Positions 10,241 to 19,938 are shown, counted from the stretch's first letter. The stretch: DNA of 36,860 nucleotides from Chitinophagaceae bacterium (GCA_021299955.1 JAJTFQ010000012.1:6648-43507), one strand, 5' to 3'. Numbers and translations are program-made. The notes: a model not told the origin generated them from the letters alone.

Positions 10241-12493
10241 TCAAAGTTTCGCCCCCACCGTAATGAACCCGTTGCGTGGCTCCGCAGGCATGATACCCGG
10301 CCCCGGATAGCCGCCGGCCCTGCGTGTGAAGTACTTTTCATTGAACAGATTATTGACACCCGCTTTCAGGAAAAATCTTTCGTCAAAGCGCCAGGTACCG
10401 CTCAGGTCAACCACCTCATAGGAGGGAATGGCTCCGTTAACCCCGGTAGCCACAGGTGTTTCGGTATTGTTGGCATCACTGTAGGCCCGGCTAACATGAC
10501 TGTACTGAAGGGTGGCGGTCAGACGGCCGCGGGCGTAGGTCATACCTGTGCGATGAATGCCAGCCGGTGCGTTCTCCACACGCTTGCCAGCCAGGTTCGT
10601 TTCAACGAGGTTGTTTCCAGACTTGGCGATCACCCTGACATTGTCATATCGTGCATCGATCAGGGCCGATGAAACAAACAAGGTCAGGTTGCCTTTCACT
10701 GAACCTTGCATCCAGGCCTTGACGGGACTGAATTCCACCAGCATTTCGGCACCCCGACTCCGACTATCGCCGACATTTGTCCTCAAGTTATAGAAACTTC
10801 CATCTGCCCGCTGCTGTGCAAGCATGCCCACCCGATCCCGGTAATCCAGTGAAAACACACTTACATCGAAAAAGAGCCAGTCCTTCATCCGGCCGCGATA
10901 TCCGATGTCTATGTTATGACCCCTGGCATCCCGCAGGTTCTGATCGATCACATCGGTCGTCGGATTGCCGATGAGCTCGCTGAACAGAACGGGACGGTAT
11001 GCCTGTGCATAGTTCGCATAGATCTCGGTGGCGGCTACATGGTATTCCAGCGAAATTCCGGGTAATATAAAATTTCGGTTACGCGTGTCCGTAGGTGTCC
11101 TGATCTCAGTATTACCGACAATGCCCAGCCTGCCGGCCGTTGTATTGGAGATGTGTTCGTACCGTATGCCCGGAATGATCAGCAGATCGTTTCCGATGCG
11201 GAAGATATTCTCCGCGAAAAGAGCGGTATTAAAGGTGTGAAAATCGAGTGAAGTGGGGAAAGGTGCGGCAACATTCAGGTTGAGATCAGATCCCGTATCA
11301 CCCCGGCCGTTTTGTCTCCTGAATGTATGACCGGTGAAGATGCGTGCACCTGTCGACAATGTATGTTTCTGACGACCAATGGTGTAGTCTGTGATGAATC
11401 TCGCCTCTGCACCCGCATTGCGATACTGATCCAGATCCACCCTTCGGTTGGTATACGCCAAAGTGGCCGGATTGATGCTGTCCTTCAGCGTAGTGGGCTG
11501 CAGGAATCCGACACTGTTTCGTACCCCATCCATACCAAACACCTTTACATTCATCCGCGTGGTTGGGTTGAAGGCATAATCAAGATTCAGTGCGGCCATG
11601 GACCAGCGGACACCGAACCAATTTCTGCTGCGCAAGCTTTGAATATAATCGGCCTGAAATTGTGCATCCGTCAATCCTCCGGGCTGTTGGCTGGTGTAGT
11701 CGAAGTGGGTCAATTCCACGCCGGCCTTGAGCTTGGGAGAGATTTTCCAGGTAGTACTGACAAAGCCGGTATTGACATGGAAGCCGCTGTTGGCCCGGAA
11801 ACCATCACCACGGCGATGATCCCAAAAACCGTAATAATTGATTTTCTCCGTCTTACCGCCGACCGCGTGGTAAGTGTTGAACAGGTTGAAACTCCCCAGT
11901 GTCTGCTGGGTTTCATATTGAAAGGGTTTGGTCGCTTCGGATCCATCCTTCAGGATGAAATTCACCAAGCCACCGAATTGCGGACCGTACTGAAGGCTTG
12001 ACGCTCCCCTCACCACCTGGATGCGCTGGACGGAGTTGAGCTGTGGGGTGTAATATGCTTCGGGATATCCAAACGGATCACTGCTGATGTCATATCCGTT
12101 CTGACGGACATTGAATTCCCAGCTTCTGTTCGGACTCAAACCCCGGGCCGCGATGCCGATCTGTATACCGCTCGGATCACTTTCCCATATCTGTATGCCA
12201 GGTACCTTGGCCATGACCTGGCGCATCGTGTTGTTGACGACGTTGCCCTGGATATTGTCCATCACAATGAGGGCATTCTTCCTGCCCGCATTGATCGTCG
12301 TGCCCACGATCTCAGGCAGGAAGTGGATATCCGATCTCGTATTCCTACCCACGAGCGTGATCTCGGACATATAACGGACATGGCTATGCGTAGTATCGGT
12401 AGCTGATGGCTGCTGTGCCGCTACATTCGATGTGAAAGTACAAATGATGCATGTGCTGAATACAACCCTGATCATTCCTCTGCGTATCATCAT
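10241..12493 (-). CDS. TonB-dependent outer-membrane receptor (FecA-like siderophore/iron type)
   Basis: Signal peptide; plug region IQIGIAARGLSPNRSWEFNVRQNGYDISSDPFGYPEAYYTPQLNSVQRIQVVRGASSLQYGPQFGGLVNFILK; C-terminal NLFNEKYFTRRAGGYPGPGIMPAEPRNGFITVGAKL. Confidence 0.92.
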   Translation of the reverse strand: MMIRRGMIRVVFSTCIICTFTSNVAAQQPSATDTTHSHVRYMSEITLVGRNTRSDIHFLPEIVGTTINAGRKNALIVMDNIQGNVVNNTMRQVMAKVPGIQIWESDPSGIQIGIAARGLSPNRSWEFNVRQNGYDISSDPFGYPEAYYTPQLNSVQRIQVVRGASSLQYGPQFGGLVNFILKDGSEATKPFQYETQQTLGSFNLFNTYHAVGGKTEKINYYGFWDHRRGDGFRANSGFHVNTGFVSTTWKISPKLKAGVELTHFDYTSQQPGGLTDAQFQADYIQSLRSRNWFGVRWSMAALNLDYAFNPTTRMNVKVFGMDGVRNSVGFLQPTTLKDSINPATLAYTNRRVDLDQYRNAGAEARFITDYTIGRQKHTLSTGARIFTGHTFRRQNGRGDTGSDLNLNVAAPFPTSLDFHTFNTALFAENIFRIGNDLLIIPGIRYEHISNTTAGRLGIVGNTEIRTPTDTRNRNFILPGISLEYHVAATEIYANYAQAYRPVLFSELIGNPTTDVIDQNLRDARGHNIDIGYRGRMKDWLFFDVSVFSLDYRDRVGMLAQQRADGSFYNLRTNVGDSRSRGAEMLVEFSPVKAWMQGSVKGNLTLFVSSALIDARYDNVRVIAKSGNNLVETNLAGKRVENAPAGIHRTGMTYARGRLTATLQYSHVSRAYSDANNTETPVATGVNGAIPSYEVVDLSGTWRFDERFFLKAGVNNLFNEKYFTRRAGGYPGPGIMPAEPRNGFITVGAKL

Positions 12494-12574
12494 GATACAA
12501 AGTTCTTACGGACACCATGGAATTGGTTTACGAAAAGAGGAAAGCAGATTTTCGATTTGTGGAAATACTTCAGC

Positions 12575-13768
12575 TCAATAGATGCGGGCAGGGCGCATGA
12601 TGAGCACGCGGATGCCGTCTTCATTCCTGACCAGGAATCTCAGCTTGACGCCGGTTTGTTGCATCAGTTCCTTGTAAATGCGGATATTTCCGGAAATGTC
12701 ATTATTGATGGCCAGGATCATATCTCCTGTCCGGAATCCGGCCTTTTCTCCGGGAGAACCGGATAGCACATCCTCCACGACGACCCGGCCATCGATCTGG
12801 TAGATACCGAGGCCTGTATATGAGTAATCGAAGGGTTCCCGGAGATGCTTATTCGGGAGGATATGGATCTCGCGCCTGGCATAATTAATGACGGTGTTGA
12901 AGCGACGAAGGATATCGTTGCCGATCAGTCCGCCCAGAAATGGGTAGTTGGTGATGTTGTATGGATCTTCGAACAGGAATGTCGGCACACGCCTGAATTT
13001 GTATGGCCCCAGCCTGAATTTGCGTACTGTAGTAATGCGCATGGTCATCTTACCTCCCACTCCTTCTGCCTGTGTGACGAGCGGCTGCTTTTTTTTGTTG
13101 GCCAATACACTGCTGTCTCGTATAAAAGATTCCGAAAGCAACAACGCCAGTCCCGCGCCGGTATCAAAATAGAAACGGCTGGAGAGCCATCGGGCATCCT
13201 GCAGGTCGGCCGACTGTATGGGTATGTTTGTCAGCAATGGACGCAGCAGATGGCCGCCACGGGGATAGAGATAATCTCCCTGGGTGAACACATCCATCTG
13301 CATGATGTCGTAATCCAGACGCACGATGTAACGGCTGAAGAAGCTGTAGCCGATGATGCCATCTACCCGAATACCGTAAACGCTGGACAGGATATCGTAG
13401 TCATTTACATGGAAATCCAGACTATCGACCGACAGTCCGGGCAGGTGCAGGGTTGCATCATAAAGAAAGCTGACCTTTCGAATGCCGGCGATCCCGCGGA
13501 TCGTCTTGTCCGAAGGACGGATGGGCATGTTCCAGCGTGCGCAGGCGGCGGAATCCAGGGAAATTCCACCGCTGCCGGTGTCCAGAATGAAATTCAGGCT
13601 GTCAGGGTACCCATTGACCACAGCGCGGACGAACATGACACCACCCGTCAACGGCTGGAGCCGGACACTGGTGACCCATTGAGAGGGTTGCTCCCCCATG
13701 ACCGGCGCCGCACGTGCGCCAATCACAAAAAGGATATATAAAATGATGATTATCAGTTTATAGGGCAT
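12575..13768 (-). CDS. Retropepsin-like aspartyl protease family protein with C-terminal PDZ domain
   Basis: Two DTG motifs (FILDTGSGGISLDS and FYFDTGAGLALLL); PDZ-like VVEDVLSGSPGEKAGFRTGDMILAINN. Start set to internal Met 13768 (MPYKLIIIILYILFVIGARA signal) rather than ORF-track 13912. Confidence 0.85.
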   Translation of the reverse strand: MPYKLIIIILYILFVIGARAAPVMGEQPSQWVTSVRLQPLTGGVMFVRAVVNGYPDSLNFILDTGSGGISLDSAACARWNMPIRPSDKTIRGIAGIRKVSFLYDATLHLPGLSVDSLDFHVNDYDILSSVYGIRVDGIIGYSFFSRYIVRLDYDIMQMDVFTQGDYLYPRGGHLLRPLLTNIPIQSADLQDARWLSSRFYFDTGAGLALLLSESFIRDSSVLANKKKQPLVTQAEGVGGKMTMRITTVRKFRLGPYKFRRVPTFLFEDPYNITNYPFLGGLIGNDILRRFNTVINYARREIHILPNKHLREPFDYSYTGLGIYQIDGRVVVEDVLSGSPGEKAGFRTGDMILAINNDISGNIRIYKELMQQTGVKLRFLVRNEDGIRVLIMRPARIY

Positions 13769-13822
13769 GTTCAATAAAAGTTTGAAGAGGAGATTCCGAC
13801 CGGCGGGCCTGGCGCCACTGCC

Positions 13823-13830
13823 TAAAGGTA
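13823..13830 (-). promoter_or_regulatory. Candidate -7 promoter element (TACCTTTA) for the aspartyl protease gene
   Basis: Matches the Bacteroidota TAnnTTTG consensus at 7/8 on the minus strand; about 55 nt upstream of the proposed start. Confidence 0.35.
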
Positions 13831-13890
13831 TGGATGATAAAACCACCGAAAGGGTTGCATTGTTGCGGGAACGGAGTCTGCAAGCTTCCG

Positions 13891-13898
13891 TACCTTTG
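13891..13898 (+). promoter_or_regulatory. Candidate -7 promoter element (TACCTTTG) for mqnC
   Basis: Exact match to TAnnTTTG, 19 nt upstream of ATG 13918. The nearest upstream TTG is slightly too far (about 25 nt). Confidence 0.4.
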
Positions 13899-13917
13899 CA
13901 AACATATTCCATCAGCT

Positions 13918-15045
13918 ATGTATGATCTTTCGACCCTGTATCAGAAGGCTTTGTCATTTGAATGGCTGACAGCGGAGGAGGGATTGTTTCTCTTCCGCGA
14001 AGCCCCGTTGACAGAGTTGATGCAGATCGCGGACGAATTGAGGAGGATCCAGGTGCCGCACGGCAAGGTTACCTGGCAGATCGACCGGAACGTCAACACG
14101 ACGAATGTATGCGTCGCCAATTGTAAATTCTGCAATTTCTACCGCATACCCGGTCATGCCGAAGCATACATCACCGACATGGACACCTATCGGGTGAAGA
14201 TCCGGGAAACCCTGAAATACGGAGGTGATCAATTGCTCTTACAGGGCGGACATCACCCGGAATTGAGCCTTTCATTCTATACAGATACTTTCCGGAAAAT
14301 TAAGGATGAATTTCCTGATATTCGATTACATGCACTCGGGCCACCCGAAGTGGCGCACATCACCAAACTGGAAAAATCCACGCACCGGGAAGTGTTGAAA
14401 GCCCTGAAGGAAGCGGGTCTTGACTCACTCCCCGGCGCCGGTGCCGAGATCCTGGTAGACCGGGTGCGCCGGCTGATCAGCAAGGGCAAGTGCGGAGCCC
14501 AGGAATGGCTGGACGTCATGGCAGAAGCCCACCAGCAGGATATCACCACCTCCGCTACCATGATGTTCGGACATGTGGAAACCCTGGAGGAACGATTCGA
14601 ACACCTGGTGCGCATCCGCGAGGTACAGGGTAAAAAACCGGAACACGCCAAGGGATTCCTGGCATTCATCCCCTGGACATTCCAGGATGTGGACACGCTG
14701 CTGACCAAGATACGCGGCGTCCAGAACCTGACCACACCGGAGGAATATATCAGAATGATCTCCATCAGCCGGATCATGCTTCCCAACGTTAGGAACATCC
14801 AGGCATCATGGCTGACCGTCGGAAAGAAAGTCGCTCAGATCTGCCTGCGGGCCGGTGCCAATGATTTCGGCAGCATCATGATCGAAGAAAATGTAGTGAG
14901 CGCTGCAGGGGCACCGCATCGATTTACCTATAAGACCATGCAGGATGCCATCAGAGAAGCCGGGTTTGAACCTCAGCTGCGCAACCAGCAGTATGAATGG
15001 CGTGAACTGCCCGAACACATTCAGGAACAGGTGATAGATTATTAG
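13918..15045 (+). CDS. mqnC: Cyclic dehypoxanthinyl futalosine synthase (radical SAM, futalosine menaquinone pathway)
   Basis: CVANCKFC (CX3CX2C radical SAM cluster); IDRNVNTTNVCVANCKFCNFYRIPG; GGDQLLLQGGHHPELSL; SIMIEENVVSAAGAPHR. Start chosen at ATG 13918 (MYDLSTLYQ). Confidence 0.93.
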   Translation: MYDLSTLYQKALSFEWLTAEEGLFLFREAPLTELMQIADELRRIQVPHGKVTWQIDRNVNTTNVCVANCKFCNFYRIPGHAEAYITDMDTYRVKIRETLKYGGDQLLLQGGHHPELSLSFYTDTFRKIKDEFPDIRLHALGPPEVAHITKLEKSTHREVLKALKEAGLDSLPGAGAEILVDRVRRLISKGKCGAQEWLDVMAEAHQQDITTSATMMFGHVETLEERFEHLVRIREVQGKKPEHAKGFLAFIPWTFQDVDTLLTKIRGVQNLTTPEEYIRMISISRIMLPNVRNIQASWLTVGKKVAQICLRAGANDFGSIMIEENVVSAAGAPHRFTYKTMQDAIREAGFEPQLRNQQYEWRELPEHIQEQVIDY

Positions 15046-15061
15046 CGACACCTGTCGCTAA
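15042..15061. repeat. Perfect 9-bp inverted repeat TTAGCGACA-cc-TGTCGCTAA overlapping the mqnC stop codon
   Basis: Read directly; no T-tract follows on the + strand. Confidence 0.8.
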
Positions 15062-15995
15062 ACAACGTGCAGACGTTGGTCGAGTCATAGTTCCACCCTC
15101 GAAGGCTGGAGCCATTCTAACGATTCCGGGATCGTTTTCTCGGGAAATCTGAGGATCGAATAGCGTGATACCGGAGCACGATTGTCCCCAAAGTAGCACA
15201 TGCTAATGATCACGCTTTCAGGTTCAACCGGAAAAAGGCGACAGCTTTTGACCATGGGAAAAACACGCCCTGGAACAACTGTAGCTGAAGATCCAATGAC
15301 CGATCTGCTGTAAAACAACTGAACTCCCTGCCCCTTGGAGTGGCGACTGCGCCCTGCTGTCTTCATTTTCATCCGAACATTCGCTTTTAACCCGTGCCCG
15401 TTTTCCCTTGATGATCAAAGGAATGGGTACCGGCGTGGTTTGTAACAACGACGCGTGATTCGGAGGGGCGATGCTTTTTGGGGGGATAGAGGTGAGTGAG
15501 GCAGAGTCGAACCACTGTATTTGAAACCATTAACTCCACGTTTTCAGTGGACGGCTACAGACAGCGAGATATGCCAATCGAGGCGAAAGATATCTCGGGT
15601 TCGTCGCATTGTCAAGGGGTGTTGTAAAATTTTCAGGTGATCAGCAGACTGATGATCGATATCCTTGTTACTGAGAATATTGCATGAACCGGAAAGGTCA
15701 ATATTTATAGGTTTGTTATGGCGATGCATGGATCCTTCCCTGTACTGTCACCATCAATCCCTAACCACTGAGTTCCTGTGATTCACCTACAAGGTGCTTA
15801 TCCTGGTACTCAAAACAACGCTAACCACCATTGCGACTCATACTTCAAAAAGACACCCGACCCGACATATTGGCGGCGGATATCAGTTTGTTCGAAAAGG
15901 CCATACTGTAAGACCCGTATGTCATACCCCTCAATGACAGTAGGTTTGAATTTGGGCTGCAGCAAGCGAAACAAAAACTCCGACATTTTGTCGGC

Positions 15996-16880
15996 ATGAA
16001 CCCTTTCAGCGAAACGCCCAGGAGATACCTATCAGACCCATTGCATGATCCAAACAGCCTGTTCGCCGTTATGATGGGTTTGGATCATAAAAAGTACAGG
16101 CCACATGCGCATATAACAAATCATGCGCGAATGATATATTTTTTTGATGCCTGGCCGAAAGAATATCATCGGATCATCAAATTTGTGAATGATTACAGCA
16201 TCGACCGTATTTTCGTCAGTGCCAGCCAATCAGCGGATGATTTGAATGCGTTGTTGAATCAAAAAAAGTTCCATCATGTGCCAGAAGGCGTTGACCCTTC
16301 TGTGTACAGATATGCCCGATATGATTTAAAAAACATCGACGTACTGGCATTGGGAAGAAAATACGACCGATACCACAAAAGAATACTGCCCGCGCTTCAA
16401 GGCTTCGATCGAACTTATCTGTATGAAGTTTTGAAAGGACATCTAATTTTCCCCGACAGGGAAGGTTTGATCGATGGTCTGGCCAGGACGAAGATCTCAA
16501 TATGTGTACCCGGTAGCATTACACATCCGGAACGATCCGGACATGTGGAGACGATGACCATGCGATATCTTCAGTCGATGGCATCTAAGTGCCTGATCCT
16601 GGGGCATGCTCCCGCTGAAATGATCAATCTTTTCGGCTACAATCCAGTGATCGAAATCGATTGGGAAAATGCAGAAGATCAGATCCTGGATCTGCTACAG
16701 CATTTTCATCTGCACATTCCATTAATAGAAAGGAATTACCGGGAATTGGTATCAAAACATACCTGGGTGCATCGTTTTCAGCAAATCAAGGACATATTGG
16801 CAAGAGCGTCAGCGTCAACAACTTTTGGCAAATCTCCTCAGCTTCTGCAAGTGGAATCACCTGTATCGATCATTGCGTGA
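15996..16880 (+). CDS. Glycosyltransferase (group 1 / CgeB-like) family protein, possibly with a degraded N-terminus
   Basis: HVPEGVDPSVYRY, FPDREGLIDGLARTKISICVPGSITHPERSGHVETMTMRYLQSMASKCLILGHAPAEM resembles GT-B C-terminal domains. Coding-like sequence continues in frame upstream of the ATG, up to TAA 15909-15911. Confidence 0.65.
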   Translation: MNPFSETPRRYLSDPLHDPNSLFAVMMGLDHKKYRPHAHITNHARMIYFFDAWPKEYHRIIKFVNDYSIDRIFVSASQSADDLNALLNQKKFHHVPEGVDPSVYRYARYDLKNIDVLALGRKYDRYHKRILPALQGFDRTYLYEVLKGHLIFPDREGLIDGLARTKISICVPGSITHPERSGHVETMTMRYLQSMASKCLILGHAPAEMINLFGYNPVIEIDWENAEDQILDLLQHFHLHIPLIERNYRELVSKHTWVHRFQQIKDILARASASTTFGKSPQLLQVESPVSIIA

Positions 16881-16898
16881 CGGGGTCAAAAGCCTTTT

Positions 16899-17579
16899 TT
16901 AATTCAGCCCCCGTATGGCTTTCCACATCTCTTCGGCGACCAGCAGATTGCCGGCTGCATTGAGGTGAACCCTGTCGGTGGTGAGTATGCCCTTTTCTTC
17001 ATTCCTAGGATTGTTAGCGCGGCTGTGAGATTGGAAACTACTTCTCAAATCCACCAGGGGCAATCCGTTGGCGGCTGCATACTTCCGGATCCAGTTGCTG
17101 TAGTGATTAAGATCACCGTCCTGCGCATTGCTGTTGTCATGTCGCTCACCTATGACGGCGGGGGTGGCCAGGATCACCCGGATGCCCGCTGCCTGCAACT
17201 TCTTGACAACCGCCTCATAGAATCGGCCGAACTTGTCGTAGTCGGTGCCGGTACCGGAACTCGACTTGTGCCATACATCATTGACACCGATATATACGAC
17301 GACGATATCCGGGGATTTTGCCAGTACATCCTGCTCCATCCGAAGATAAAGGTCGTATATCTTATTCCCGCCAATGCCAGCCCCAATAAGCTGATATTGA
17401 TCTGATTCACCGGCCGCCTTGATGATCGAATCCATCTTGACGATATATCCTCCGGGATTTACCCCGGCCTGGGTGATGGAATCCCCAAAGAAGATGACCT
17501 TTTTGGATTTGTCAGGAAGGGTTGCAGCCAGCGTAGAAGTCATGATCAGCAGGATGGGGATGAGGTGGCGGGCGGTCAT
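16899..17579 (-). CDS. SGNH/GDSL-type hydrolase (lipase/esterase), secreted
   Basis: Signal peptide; block I VIFFGDSITQAG; block III VVVYIGVNDVWH; block V DRVHLNAAGNLLVAEEM. Confidence 0.92.
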   Translation of the reverse strand: MTARHLIPILLIMTSTLAATLPDKSKKVIFFGDSITQAGVNPGGYIVKMDSIIKAAGESDQYQLIGAGIGGNKIYDLYLRMEQDVLAKSPDIVVVYIGVNDVWHKSSSGTGTDYDKFGRFYEAVVKKLQAAGIRVILATPAVIGERHDNSNAQDGDLNHYSNWIRKYAAANGLPLVDLRSSFQSHSRANNPRNEEKGILTTDRVHLNAAGNLLVAEEMWKAIRGLN

Positions 17580-17635
17580 GTGATTCGTTTGAACGAATAT
17601 ATGGAAACCGCATGAAAGTAGTCGCCCCGGGCAAA

Positions 17636-18835
17636 TCAGTCCAGGGCTCGTTTCTTTCCGACCAGCCAGAGGATGGCGAAGCCACCCAGTGCCATCAGGG
17701 CGAAGGAATATCTCAGACCCACGGCCTCAGCAATGTATCCGATAATGGGTGGGCCGAGCAGGAAACCCAGGTATCCGATGCCGGCCACACTGGCGATGGC
17801 GATGCCGCTGGCGATCCGGGTATCCTTTCCGGCCGTGCTGTACACCAGGGGGATGATGCTGCTGACACCGATCCCGGTGAGCATACATCCGATCACGGAT
17901 GGTAGAAGCATAGGTAGTAGTGCCGTCAGCCCGATGCCGGTGGTGATCAGTCCGGCACTGATCATCACCCATCTCCTACGTCCCCATCGGGAAGACATCC
18001 CATCGCCCATGAATCGTCCGGCGGACATGGTGATCATGAAGGCCGCATATCCGGCAGAAACGAAACGCTCATCGGCTCCCACAACCTGACGAAAATAGAC
18101 ACCTGTCCAGTCGAACATGCATCCCTCCACACTCATCGAACAGAAGGCGATCAGGCCCAGCAAAAGCAGCTGCCCCTCCGGGAGGCGAAACCTGTACTTC
18201 GGAATTACGGAACTGACTGCACGTTTGGGAATAAGGTTACGCTGAAAAACATAGTCATTCACCCAAACGAACAGGGTGATGAACGGAAAGTGAATGGCCG
18301 GCTCTATGCCATATCGGATCATCAGCCATCCGATTAGGGCGCCGGTAAAACCTCCGAGACTCCAAAGACCATGGAAGGTGGTGAAGATGGGCTTGTGATG
18401 GATACTCTCGGCATTGACCCCCTGGGTATTGACAGAGATATTACACAAATTCCCGATCAGACCGAAAAGATAGAGACAGACAGGAAGATGCCAGGATTCC
18501 TGAACCTGACCGATGAGCAGCAGGATGAAAGAATATCCCATCAAAGCTACCCTCAGGACGTTGCGACTTCCGAAACGGGTGACGATGCGTCCGCTGAACG
18601 GCATCATGGTCAGTTGACCCATGGGAAGCATGAACAGGATGGTGCCCAACGCGCCTTCGCCCAGGTGAAGTTTGTCCTTCAGATCAGGAATACGGCTGGC
18701 CCAGCTCCCGAAAACCACGCCCTGTATGAAGAAGAATACACTCACAGCGTTCACGGTCTTCCGAACGGTCACGCTCAATGCCGAAGTGTCTATCTGTGCG
18801 TTTGACAAGTTCCCTGCGATTTTGTTGACGCGCAA
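17636..18835 (-). CDS. Major facilitator superfamily transporter (sugar-type); start uncertain
   Basis: Multiple TM helices, GSWASRIPDLKDKLHLGEGALGTILFMLPMGQL. The ORF-track start at 18835 is a TTG lying inside a promoter-like motif, so the true start is probably a TTG/GTG further downstream. Confidence 0.85.
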   Translation of the reverse strand: MRVNKIAGNLSNAQIDTSALSVTVRKTVNAVSVFFFIQGVVFGSWASRIPDLKDKLHLGEGALGTILFMLPMGQLTMMPFSGRIVTRFGSRNVLRVALMGYSFILLLIGQVQESWHLPVCLYLFGLIGNLCNISVNTQGVNAESIHHKPIFTTFHGLWSLGGFTGALIGWLMIRYGIEPAIHFPFITLFVWVNDYVFQRNLIPKRAVSSVIPKYRFRLPEGQLLLLGLIAFCSMSVEGCMFDWTGVYFRQVVGADERFVSAGYAAFMITMSAGRFMGDGMSSRWGRRRWVMISAGLITTGIGLTALLPMLLPSVIGCMLTGIGVSSIIPLVYSTAGKDTRIASGIAIASVAGIGYLGFLLGPPIIGYIAEAVGLRYSFALMALGGFAILWLVGKKRALD

Positions 18836-18840
18836 AGGTA
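18833..18840 (-). promoter_or_regulatory. Candidate -7 promoter element (TACCTTTG) for the MFS gene
   Basis: Exact TAnnTTTG match on the minus strand, just 5' of the MFS coding frame. Confidence 0.4.
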
Positions 18841-18871
18841 CGTTGTTGAAGTGCTGGGTTCGTGCAACGGA

Positions 18872-19744
18872 TCAGCTCAACGGATCACAAAGGAATCTGA
18901 GCCTGCCAGGCAGTATTCCGATCTCCAGTCGGCTGGCTTCCGCATACTCACCGTCGCAGTGATATTGGAGGATGGAAGTCGATTCGATGGAAATAGATTG
19001 CAGTCGCTCATGACGGACGAACGGGAGATGGAGGTGTTTTCCGCGTTCTATGACCGGAAGGTATCGAAGACGTTGCAGGGGACTGAGTGGTCCGGCGGTG
19101 ATCAGATCCAGATAGCCGTCATCCGGACGCGCCACAGGTGCTACATGAAAACCTCCGCCTGCGCGACTTCCATTGCTCAGGTCCACCAGCAAAAATCTGC
19201 CGGTCTCCCGGCGACCATTGTATCGAATGTCAAACTCCGCACATCGATAATCCAGGATCTTGCGCAAAACGGCCATCAAAAAAGAAGTCTTCCCCGGCCG
19301 TTTCCGCTTTCCGGTCAGGTCGCGGGCCACGGCACCCTCAAATCCGATGCCGATACCATTGATGAAATAGCGATCGTTGCAAGTGCCCAGATCTATAGTG
19401 ATCGGTGCAGCCTGAAGCATGAGCTCAACCTGCAGCGCAATGGTTGTCTCACCGTATAGTAGCCAGTGAAAATCATTACCGGTCCCGCCTTTCAGCAGTC
19501 CAATGGGTAATTGAATATCAGGATACCGGTTGACGAATTGATGCATGGTGCCGTCGCCACCAACGATCCAGACCATGGTAAATCCTCCGAAATGGGCGGG
19601 CCATTCGTCCTTGAATATTTCATGAAATATGTCCTTCCCTGTCAGCAATGCCGATACCTGGTCCGTAACTCTCAGCGCCCGGCCTACACCCGCAGACGAA
19701 TGCGTTACCAAAGCCACCCGATGTTCTTTATCCGGATTCAACAT
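18872..19744 (-). CDS. Diacylglycerol/lipid kinase family protein (YegS/DgkB-like)
   Basis: VWIVGGDGTMHQFVNRY (GGDGT), LLKGGTGNDFHW, and C-terminal HCDGEYAEASRLEIGILPGRLRFL. Confidence 0.88.
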   Translation of the reverse strand: MLNPDKEHRVALVTHSSAGVGRALRVTDQVSALLTGKDIFHEIFKDEWPAHFGGFTMVWIVGGDGTMHQFVNRYPDIQLPIGLLKGGTGNDFHWLLYGETTIALQVELMLQAAPITIDLGTCNDRYFINGIGIGFEGAVARDLTGKRKRPGKTSFLMAVLRKILDYRCAEFDIRYNGRRETGRFLLVDLSNGSRAGGGFHVAPVARPDDGYLDLITAGPLSPLQRLRYLPVIERGKHLHLPFVRHERLQSISIESTSILQYHCDGEYAEASRLEIGILPGRLRFLCDPLS

Positions 19745-19803
19745 GAAAGTCCGATTTGGAGCAGTGGTGAACTTACCGAATTTTCTTCGAGTATGTCGAA
19801 CTA

Positions 19804-19928
19804 AACCCTTGGAGAGTACCCAACTCTTGGAGAGTGCAGAACTCTTGGAGAGTTCTCAACGCTTGGAGGGTACCCCCACCCTTGGAGGGTTACCCAACCC
19901 TTGGAGGGTACCCCCACCCTTGGAGGGT
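19804..19928. repeat. Array of 7 short palindromic repeats, consensus (A)ACyCT-TGG-AGrGT(T)
   Basis: TTGG cores at 19809, 19827, 19845, 19863, 19882, 19901 and 19920 (spacing 18,18,18,19,19,19). Arms are inverted complements in most units. Confidence 0.9.
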
Positions 19929-19938
19929 TAATACTGAC

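Noticed and set aside
12845-13741. 298-aa + strand ORF
   Set aside because: Antisense to the aspartyl protease/PDZ gene, which has both DTG motifs.
15042-15061. Rho-independent terminator for mqnC
   Set aside because: Stem is perfect but the loop is only 2 nt and no T-tract follows; kept as an inverted repeat only.
15490-15565. tRNA-like sequence on the minus strand (GGTTCGACTC T-arm-like motif and a 5-bp stem with 7-nt loop TCCAC-TGAAAAC-GTGGA)
   Set aside because: No matching acceptor stem or D-arm, T-stem has wobble/mismatch, and position 33 is not T. A tRNA remnant or att site is possible but unsupported; tRNAscan-SE/ARAGORN would decide.
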